Positions 56,393 to 64,000 of a DNA stretch of 64,000 bases are shown piece by piece. Each line of letters starts with the position of its first letter. Position 1 is the stretch's first letter. The notes beneath the pieces are model-generated. The model was given only the letters and a program-made list of their open reading frames with translations. It searched no databases and was not told where the DNA came from. Location of the stretch: contig BJKQ01000001.1 in NCBI GenBank assembly GCA_006538405.1, forward strand, positions 310,001-374,000, in the 5' to 3' direction. This stretch comes from Hansfordia pulvinata (lineage: Eukaryota > Ascomycota > Sordariomycetes > Xylariales). The translations under genes were made by a program, and so were the position numbers.

Positions 56393-58492
56393 ATGTATCG
56401 ACTCTGGGGTGCCTTGACCCTCCTCGCCGGCTTGGTTTGCCACGCCTCCGGCCTCGCCGAGCGGGACATGATGGTCCGCGGATTTGAAGAGGTAAGCGGG
56501 TTGCCCTGCTGACGGCATCTGACTCCCTCTCCGTGCGTGGCACTGACTCTACTCGTCACAGATCAAGCCGTCGGCCAATCTGACCTGGACGCCCTGCTTC
56601 GACGCATTCACCTGCTCCAAGCTGCAGGTGCCCCTGGACTACGCCGACCCGAGCCTCGGCACGACGTCGGTGGCCTTCCTCAAGCTGGCCGGCAAGAACG
56701 CCACGGCCGACTCGCCCAGCATCGTCCTCATTCCCGGTAAGCCAGACCCGACTCAGCCATAGACAGAGACCGGACTCGTGTGGCTAACTAACCCGGCTCA
56801 TCAAGGCGGCCCCGGCGGCTCGGGCGTCGACCTGCTGCTCTCCTACCAGAGCCTCGTCGGGCCCATGTTCGGCGAGCAGTACAACATAGTCTCGTTCGAC
56901 CCCCGCGGCGTCAACAACAGCGGGCTCGTCCTGGACTGCTTCTCCGGCGACACGCGCGCGCGCCTGGCGTTCGGCCGGCTGCACAGCACCGGCGCCGCCG
57001 ACGCCGCCCCGTACCCGTCCCTGAAGGAGCAGTTCGACTCGGCTTCCGCCTACGGGGAGCGGTGCAACCGCGCAGCCCGGGACCAGCACCACCACGGCGG
57101 CGGCTCTCCCCCGGCCTCCTACCACGTGACCACGCCGCTCGTGGCCCGCGATCTGCTCGCCTTCACCGAGGCCGAGGCCGCGATGGCGGGTGGCCGCGAG
57201 GAGGAGGCCGCGCTGTGGGCGTACGGCATCAGCTACGGCACCGTGGTCGGCGCCGCGTTCGCCTCCATGTTCCCGGGCCGCGTGGGCCGGATGGTCCTCG
57301 ACGGCGCCGTCAACGCGGAGCAGTACTTCCGCAACGACTGGCGCGACAACGTGGCGCAGATGGACGAGGCCGTGGGGCGGTTCGCGGGCCTGTGCCACGC
57401 CGCCGGCGCGGACAGGTGCGCCTTCTGGGGGCCCAGCCCCGCCGACATCACCGCCCGCCTGGACGCCCTCGTCGCGCGGCTCCGGGACCGTCCGGCGAGA
57501 CGCAGCAGCGGAGTTTCGTCGGGGGACGCTCCACCGGCGCTGGTGACCGTCTCGGACCTCAAGGCGATCCTGCTCAACGCCGTCTACCAGCCCGTGGCCC
57601 AGTACCCGGCCCTGGCGGACGCCCTGCACCGGGCCGAGCGGGGCAACCTGTCGGCGCTGGCCGGCGCGTACGCCGCGTCGCGGGCCACCGACAACCCGGA
57701 CGCCCGGCTGGTCATCCAGTGCGCCGACGCGACCGGCCGCAACGCGCTCGCCACGCCGGGCGCGTTCTGCGACTACGTCGGCTTCGCGACGGCCCGCAGC
57801 CGGTACCTCGGCGACATCTACCCCATCTCCATCGACACGGTCCTGTGCCGGTCCTTCGACACGCAGCTGCCCGACAGCGCGCTTTTCCAAGGTGAGAGTC
57901 TATGAGAGAGAGAGGCGATTTGGCGCTTTCAAGTCGTGGTTACGCCGGCCGCCCTCCCTCCCCCCCCTTAACGAAAGATCACCCGCTGATCCTTTGGGAA
58001 AACCCAAACAGAGCCGTTGGCCGGGCCGTACAAGCGGACGGCCTTCCCGATCCTGTTCGGGAGCAACACGATCGACCCCATCACGCCCCTCAAGTCGTAA
58101 GTTGCACATGCCACCGACGGCCCATAACCACACCCACGCCCGGATGCGAGTTTTTGCTTGAAATCCCGCAAACCGAACTGACCCCCCCTGGCCCTGCTGC
58201 GCAGAGCACGCGCCATGTCCTCGCGCTTCCCCGGATCGGTGGTTCTACAGCAGGAGGCTGTCGGTGTAAGTGTCCCATCCTCTCTTATTCTATCGCACCA
58301 TCGTGACCAGACGAAAGAGGGGGCCCAATGCTGACTGACGTTTCCCACCCGCAACAGCACACGGTCGTCAACCAGGGCGCCTCGGACTGCTACTTTGCCC
58401 ACGTGCAGGCGTACCTGCAGGGCGCCGTCCCGTCCGCCAACACTACGTGCCCCGGGCAGTACACGCCCTTCCTGGACAGCCCTATCATGTAG
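56393..58492 (+). CDS. Secreted TAP-like alpha/beta-hydrolase (S33 peptidase family)
   Basis: Six exons (56393-56491, 56562-56736, 56806-57891, 58012-58096, 58205-58265 and 58358-58492) give 546 residues with intact phase. A signal peptide (MYRLWGALTLLAGLVCHASG) is followed by WTPCFDAFTCSKLQVPLDYA and the oxyanion motif IPGGPGGSGVDLLL. The nucleophile elbow is YGISYGTVVGAAFAS (G-x-S-x-G). The acid is in FGSNTIDPITPLKSA, and the histidine falls exactly at an exon border (AVG/HTVVNQGASDC). The order matches fungal and actinobacterial tripeptidyl/prolyl aminopeptidase relatives, which cleave short N-terminal peptides outside the cell. Exon 3 uses an AAG acceptor, supported by the conserved PGGPGG join. 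The final six Cys and N-x-S/T sites fit an exported protein. Confidence 0.92.
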
Positions 58493-58503
58493 CTCATGGC
58501 GTA

Positions 58504-58517
58504 TGTGTGTGTGTGCC

Positions 58518-58548
<31 letters not shown>

Positions 58549-58562
58549 ATGTGTGTGTATGT
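58504..58562. repeat. (GT)n microsatellite in the 3' region of the peptidase gene
   Basis: An interrupted GT repeat starts 12 bases after the stop codon, so it is probably in the 3' UTR. Confidence 0.9.
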
Positions 58563-59610
58563 GCAGCACACGTCGACATCGTGCAGAGTCGTCCCGGGCG
58601 GCATTGGCGACGACGCCGTTCACTTGTTGAAACTTTTATTTTCGTTTGTGTCTTACCTACCACTTTTTTCACTCGTATATAGAGAATAATCCACGCAGTC
58701 TTGGCCATCATTGGCAGATAACGACACCAATATAATAGACGCGGTATTAATGCCGGGCTCTTACATTGATGTGTGTTCCCTTTCTCGCGCAAGGCATGCA
58801 TACCTCTCTATTGGAAGTGTACAGGTCGTACGTGTGCCCCGCGTCTGCGTCACACTTCACGTGCATCCTTTCGTCACTGGATCAATTCCGTACGAGAACC
58901 CGCGACTGGGCGTATGCCACCGTAAATGAACACTGTAATGGAAAGAACCCAGCCTCCGTATCACGTATCAGCAGCACCCACGGACCCGGAGACTCGGCGC
59001 CCCAACAATCTTCACCAACACCCGCTGGAAACGACTGGACGCGGACGACGCCCTCCACCCGATAAACGCGCTAGCCGCCCCCACCGATTCTGTCAGAAAC
59101 CCGGAATCCCAGCCAATCCGTTAGGCTTAGGTAGGTACATAAGGTACTCGTGGGGCGCACCGCCGAGGGAGTCGACGACGCGCAGGTGGCAAGCCCCGGC
59201 AACTCTGGGCGCCGAGGCCAGAGGCGCCCCGGCGTCCGGTGCACGGGACGCCGCCGCCAACGCGCCAATGCGCGCGCCGAGGGCTGGGCCGGCTCCCCCA
59301 ACCGTCATTCTACGAGTACATATGTAGTAGGCGTATCTTATGTACCCAGGTACCTTCCTTACCCAGATCCATTGGATGGACGCAGCGCAGCTAGAGGCAC
59401 GACGAGCCTTCGCTCCGACACCGCCCGCCCCCACCACCAACCAAAGTCAAGAGAGCTCCGTTTCTGCCCTCCAGCATCCAGCCAGCATCGGTCCGGCTGT
59501 CTGCCCGTCTACGAGTACACCACCTCCCCCTCCGTCCAGTCCAGTCCAAGCCAAGCCAAACCAATCAGACGCGTCGCCGATCTGTCAGTCACCACCTCCT
59601 CATTGTGCCT

Positions 59611-59730
59611 CGCCCAGCTCTTGCCCAGCTTCCTTCCACCTGCCCAGGCCCTGCCCAGCTCTGCCCAGCTCTGCCCAGCTGTGCCCAGCGCCTGAAGCGT
59701 TCTTGTCCAGCGTCCCCCACGCTGCCCAGC
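59611..59730. repeat. Dispersed TGCCCAGC octamer cluster
   Basis: The octamer TGCCCAGC or a one-base variant occurs about eight times in 120 bases just upstream of the carbonic anhydrase gene, three of them as tandem CTCTGCCCAG units. Confidence 0.8.
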
Positions 59731-59863
59731 CCTGTCCCAAGCCTCCCCGGTGTAGCCCTGGAACGCGTGCCCCTCCTCCTCTAAGCGGTCCTCCTCGCTT
59801 CTTTCCCCTCCTCCGCCCAGCTCCGCCCCCCCTCCCCGTCCGTCTCCGGCTGCCGTCCCAATC

Positions 59864-60756
59864 ATGTCTGCCCCCTCGCGCCTCGCCGCTGTCAGGCCCC
59901 TGCTCTCCCCCACGAGACGGCTGCTGCATACTTCTTGTGCCGCTGCCCCGCCACCATCATCCCTTCACGCCCGTCGTCCGTCACCTCTCACCACCATCAC
60001 CACCACCACCAACAAAGCCATCTCCGCCCGCTACTGCTCATCCCACTCGTCGTCCCCCTCCCCAGCGAACCCCCCATACCCCGCGCCATGGCCGAGCAAG
60101 ACATCCACAAGTACCTCAAGGCCACGCACGACAAGGTCTTTGAGCACAACCGCGCGTGGGCCGCGGCCCAGAAGGAGCGCGACCCCGAGTTCTTCGACAA
60201 GCTCTCGTCGGGCCAGACGCCCGAGTACCTGTGGATCGGCTGCAGCGACTCGCGCATCCCCGCCGAGGCCATCACGGGGCTCCAGCCCGGCGAGGCCTTT
60301 GTGCACCGCAACATTGCCAACCTCGTCGTCAACACGGACCTCAACGTCATGTCCGTCATCAACTACGCCGTCCGCCACCTGCGCGTCAAGCACATTGTCG
60401 TCTGCGGCCACTACGGCTGCGGCGGCGTCAAGGCCGCCATGACCCCCAAGGACCTCGGCCTGCTCAACCCCTGGCTGCGCAACATCCGCGACGTCTACCG
60501 CCTCCACGAGGCCGAGCTCGACCAGATCCCCGACGAGTCCGCCCGCTACGACCGCCTCGTCGAGCTCAGCGTCGTCGAGCAGTGCCGCAACGTCATCAAG
60601 ACCGCCGCCGTCCAGCAGTCCTACGACAAGGACCAGTTCCCCGTCGTCCACGGCTGGGTCTTCGGCTTCAGCGACGGCCTCATCAAGGACCTCAAGGTCG
60701 ACCACGAGGCCATGCTCCACAGCATCCAGAAGATCTACAACCTGACCGACAACTAG
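59864..60756 (+). CDS. Beta-carbonic anhydrase with probable mitochondrial presequence (frameshifted)
   Basis: This zinc enzyme hydrates CO2 to bicarbonate. The catalytic body from 60088 (MAEQDIHKYLKATHDKVFEH) has the zinc ligands and dyad in IGCSDSRIP (Cys, Asp, Arg) and CGHYGCGGVKAAM (His, Cys), plus VHRNIANLVVNTDLN and VFGFSDGLIKDL. An ATG at 59864 opens a different frame with an Arg-rich, acid-free presequence (MSAPSRLAAVRPLLSPTRRL, then LHTS). This frame meets the body at a C6 run (60070-60075). One added C joins them as NPPIPRAMAEQ and gives 297 residues. As sequenced, only the 222-residue form from 60088 is open. No intron is visible. Either form is plausible, but the presequence is too typical to be chance. 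Confidence 0.92.
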
Positions 60757-61976
60757 TACCTGTCGTCCAGGCCCGATCCTCCCTCCACGTCCACGTAATG
60801 AACGCTGGCCCCGGGACCTGGCGGCACCGGCGGCGTTGGCCATTGCCGTCGTCAGACCTGCCAGCATAGAGACTGCTTTTTTTTTTCCATTATTTCATTT
60901 TTCCCAACCGGTGTATAGAGCGGGGTTTCACGGGGTAGACATCCAAGATTAGGGGATAAAAGATTAGGGAGTAGCGGAGTCGAAATGCCGATGCGGCATA
61001 GGTTGCGAATGAACGTGTAGAAAACTCTTATATATGCCGGCAGCACGCCTGAGAGCACGTGCGCTGTTCTTACACCAAGTGACGTTTTCGATGCGGAATT
61101 CGACGTTGAGCATGGACAAGGGTGACTGGATTTGCTGCGCCTGTTCGGACGTGCTACTGGACCGGGGGTCCCGATGCACAACCCATTTCGGCATGTGAAT
61201 TGCAATGATGACCTGACGGTGTTCTCTGGCCTGACGTAGTTTCTAAAATCAAACCTCTGGGCAGGAGGGCAAAGCTGCCAGACCCCGTGGGAACTTCCCT
61301 ATGCCTTGACCAGCACGCCAGCATCACTTGAAGCCCTCATCACTCGAAGCCCTCATCACTTGAAGCCCTCATCGCTTTCAACGGCAGCTCCCAAGATCAC
61401 GTCTTTCGAGCGCCAGTGGTCGTCGCATGGGTGCCTCAGACACGTCGTCCTGTGCGTTCTGCCGGGCACATCTCCGGCTTCACGAGCCCGCGCCGACCCG
61501 AGTCGCCAGGCGTCTCCCTGCCCTGTCCTGCCGGCTTGCCTGGCCCGCGTCGGCAGGCGGACCCTTTCTGCAGACTGTCTGCTTTTTTTTGTCATCGATT
61601 GCTGACATTGCCCACTGCGTTCTCACGATAACCTGGCCTCGAGATGTCCACGGGTGTCATCAGGCAGCGCGAAAGAGCAAGCCTTGCAGCATTGCTCTCT
61701 GCACGTTCCCTGCGAGCGTCACGCGCGCTCGCCTCCCTCGCCCTCTTTTCTTCCCCCCGGAACGAGAACAATTGGTTGCGCTTTTCAAGTCTCCTCTCAT
61801 CTTCCCTTTTCTCTTTTCGACCAGATTCCGGATCTCTCGACCGTTCGATTGTTCGATATTATCGCGGACACGCAACATCTACCGAATCGGAGACCCCCTG
61901 CCGTGAAGGGAGCAAGCCGCGCGTATTAGCCCAACTTTTATCCTTCCGACACACACAAACTATCCCATCGAGGAAA
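60757..61976. other. Intergenic
   Basis: This 1.2 kb stretch includes the carbonic anhydrase 3' UTR, a short tandem repeat at 61322-61373 and a pyrimidine-rich leader before 61977. An in-frame upstream ATG at 61644 would add a long basic leader with no signal peptide and is not preferred. Confidence 0.5.
61322..61373. repeat. Three tandem copies of a 16-base unit
   Basis: The unit CATCACTTGAAGCCCT occurs three times in tandem with one substitution (ACTCGAAG in the middle copy), followed by a partial CATC. Confidence 0.9.
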
Positions 61977-63010
61977 ATGCGTCTCGTATTGACCGCTCTG
62001 GCCTTCTTGGCCTCCGCGGCGGTCCCCGTGGCGCCGCTGCCGGACTCGGCGCCGGTCGCCGGGCCGTCATTGTGTAGCACGCGATCGGGCCCTAGCGGCG
62101 TGACGGGCGTGCCTTCTGGGCAGCAGCAGCATCAGCAGGAGCAGCAGGAGCAGAACTGGACGCTGGGGCAAGAGCAGGAGCGGGAACGGAGCCTGGGCTG
62201 CTGGTACTGCGGACTCATCTCCAACTCTTCCACTTCGTTGGGCGGTGGACTGGGGCTGGGTTTGGCACCGACACCGACACCGATGTGGGCGCCCACGAGT
62301 GAGGACCGCGGCGGCGGCGGCGGCGGCGGCGGCGCTACGACCATCCTAGCTGAAGCCCTGGCGGTGCTGCCCACAGACCTGGACCTGGCAGTATTGGCGA
62401 ACGACACCGGCTCGCAGTGCCTTTTGGAGGTGCTGGTCGCGGACTGGGCGCGCGCGTGCGTGCTGGCGGAGGTCAATCCTCCAGGGTACAGCGGCGACGA
62501 CCACGGCGACGGCGGCGCTGGAGGCAACGGTACCCGGCGAGGCAACACGACGAGACCATCATCATTATCATCGCCACCGTGGGACGAAGACCCGAGCGCG
62601 GACGCGGGCGCGGACGGGTACGGGGCGGAGCGGGAGTGGAAGCCGAGACATATCGCCGGGGGAGTCGTGTTCCTGTGGATACTGGACATCTTCTTCGCGG
62701 TACGCTTCGCGCCGCCTCCCCCGCGTCCTCCCATCGCGGAGAGAGTTCAAGTTCGGATACGTGAGTCTAGTCGAGTCGAGTCGAGTCGAGCGAGCCCCCC
62801 TCCCCCCCTTGTGCTTCTTCTTCCCTCTTGGTTGAGGGACCGGGAACGGCGACAGCCGTTGCTTCATCGCCGTGGTGGTTGGATTGATTGACTGACGTGT
62901 GGCCATTGGACCCTCCAGCGGTACCGGATTTTCGATGGATAGTGGCGCCGATCGTGAGGCGGATCCGGGAGATGCATGCCCTTGTGGCGATGAATCACAT
63001 CCAGTTCTGA
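61977..63010 (+). CDS. Secreted/single-pass membrane protein of unknown function
   Basis: Two exons (61977-62760 and 62919-63010) flank a 158-base intron (GTGAGT...CTCCAG) and encode 291 residues. A signal peptide (MRLVLTALAFLASAAVPVAP) leads an extracellular part with Gln/Glu and Gly repeats, a GCWYCGL motif, further cysteines at 148 and 161, and several N-x-S/T sites. One membrane helix (about 226-243, IAGGVVFLWILDIFFAV) is followed by a short cytosolic tail. Exon 2 completes it with PVPDFRWIVAPIVRRIREMH and ends NHIQF. This is type I topology. The spliced tail is basic and amphipathic, unlike the Ser/Pro-rich readthrough of the intron, which supports the splice. No family is recognised. 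Confidence 0.7.
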
Positions 63011-63783
63011 TGCTGGCGGCTCGTGGTGAGAGAGAGTCGACGTCGTTTGACGGTGGATGGTGGAGATGGGAAGTCAGTGCCAATCGGATGCTCCGACTTT
63101 GAACTTCGTGCCCGAATGAGGGAATGGCTCAACTGACCCATCACAGACAGGGCAGCACCTGATCTGGGCGAGGTACACCCAAGTATACCTCTGCGCGTGG
63201 CCCATCTCCGATCAATCGGGGGAAGTCACGACGGAACGACAACACCAGATGATGGATGTTACGTACCTACTCGTAGAAGACTGTCCCGCCGACACATCTG
63301 CCGAGTCCGTGCCCCGCCCACCGCCAGAATGGGAACGGGAATCGGGGCAGGAAAGCACGGGGATCCGGCAACCGGCCGGGGCACGGGGGAAATGCCCGAT
63401 CCGGCTGCAAGCCTCGGCAAAATGGAAGCCGGCTCCACCCGCGTCTGCCCATCCACTCGTCAGCCGCGCGCGCCCACCGGACGGACGGCCTGGCCGTACC
63501 TGCCCCAGCTGGGAGGAGCTATACTCGTACGTTAGGTAGGTACCCACGGTACCCTACCTGCTACAGGTACGATTCAAGGGACCGGCCGGAGCTACTCGTA
63601 CAGTACCCTTGGGCGAACTGCCCCTCGGATTCATCAATCCATTGTCTCAAAGAGCGGCGCATTTCATCTTCTGCTTCACTTTCCGCTTGCTGCTTTTCTC
63701 CATCCCACCACTCGAACCTACGACCAGTCTGCAGCATTTTGCACATCACACCGCACACCCGCCGCACGCACGCACCGCCCACC
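63011..63783. other. Intergenic, upstream of thiolase
   Basis: This 773-base stretch has CTCGTACGTTAGGTAGGTACC-type short repeats near 63530 and a CACACCGCACACC-rich leader before the thiolase ATG. No gene is seen. Confidence 0.5.
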
Positions 63784-64000
63784 ATGGCTGCCGAGCGCCT
63801 CTCCTCCATCCTCAAGCACATCACTCCCGGCTCCTCGCTGGGCAAGATGTAAGCCCTCCCCTCCCCTTCCTCCCCTCTCCCCCGCTCACGCCCGCCCAAG
63901 AACCTCCAAGAACCCCGACGATGTCGTCATCACGCTGGCCATCCGCACGCCCCTGTGCAAGGGCAAGAAGGGCGGCCTGAGGGACACGTCGCTCGAGTTC
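63784..64000 (+). CDS. Peroxisomal 3-ketoacyl-CoA thiolase, 5' part only
   Basis: The last step of peroxisomal beta-oxidation cleaves 3-ketoacyl-CoA to acetyl-CoA. Exon 1 (63784-63848) encodes MAAERLSSILKHITPGSSLG. RLSSILKHI (residues 5-13) matches the PTS2 peroxisomal signal R-L-x5-H-(L/I), as in yeast Pot1. A 52-base intron (63849-63900, GTAAGC...CAAG) is followed by KNPDDVVITLAIRTPLCKGK and GGLRDTSLEF, the conserved thiolase N-terminus. The window ends inside exon 2, so the catalytic cysteine is not seen. The acceptor is again AAG. Confidence 0.9.

Larger units (their letters stand above)
58493..59863. other. Intergenic with long pyrimidine-rich leader of carbonic anhydrase
   Basis: The second half is C-rich and T-rich with few purines and likely includes a long 5' UTR. 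Frames seen in it (for example 59340-60143) are Pro/Ser-rich translations of this composition and not genes. Confidence 0.5.

Noticed and set aside
58595..59860. Pro/Ser-rich plus-strand frames upstream of carbonic anhydrase
   Set aside because: They reflect pyrimidine-rich leader composition and change frame freely without motifs.
1..64000. CRISPR arrays, bacterial operons or prophage
   Set aside because: Introns, fungal domain types and mitochondrial and peroxisomal signals show eukaryotic DNA. No regularly spaced repeats were seen.

Overview
The window is nuclear DNA from a GC-rich filamentous ascomycete, most likely a Sordariomycete. Genes carry short introns (47 to 257 bases) with GT...AG borders. 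Lineage-typical families are present: a HET domain, a Zn2Cys6 regulator, fungal APH-type kinases, a bifunctional BioDA and small secreted proteins. Coding repeats (poly-Gln, poly-Asp, poly-Ser, poly-Gly) and long pure G or C tracts are frequent. About twenty genes or gene remnants can be supported. I saw no rRNA, tRNA, CRISPR array or intact transposon.

Layout. 1-7 kb: a secreted protein and an APH-type kinase with an N-terminal Cys/His motif. 7-16 kb: a small hydrophilic protein, glutathione synthetase, a long poly-Gln protein and an intron-rich malate dehydrogenase. 16-26 kb: a small secreted Cys protein, the ER P5A-type ATPase (Spf1), a CofD/YvcK-like protein and mitochondrial malate dehydrogenase. 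28-38 kb: a 1,040-residue APH-fold protein with SUMO-interaction-like motifs, a secreted glycosidase-like enzyme and an Rqt4/ASC-1 zinc-finger protein. 39-41 kb: a decayed HET-domain gene. 42-50 kb: a three-gene biotin cluster (bioB, bioDA, bioF). 50-52 kb: a small secreted Cys protein and an orphan exon of a relative. 53-64 kb: a Zn2Cys6 regulator, a secreted TAP-like peptidase, a beta-carbonic anhydrase, a secreted single-pass membrane protein and the start of a peroxisomal 3-ketoacyl-CoA thiolase.

The biotin genes form a complete route from pimeloyl-CoA. AONS makes KAPA, BioDA converts KAPA to DAPA and then dethiobiotin, and biotin synthase adds sulfur. bioDA carries one frameshift and one in-frame TGA near its 3' end.

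A cross-cutting result is that six genes have reading frames broken by apparent single-base losses. There are twelve breaks, most at or beside G/C runs. All have the same sign, and adding one base at each restores a total length divisible by three. This pattern fits consensus indel error better than gene decay. The APH kinase, the HET gene and the bioDA stop do not fit it and may be real lesions.

I did not find a clearly new multi-gene system. The most interesting leads are the bioDA lesion in an otherwise complete cluster, an 11-base micro-exon, the paired small secreted proteins and the APH protein with an altered catalytic Asp.
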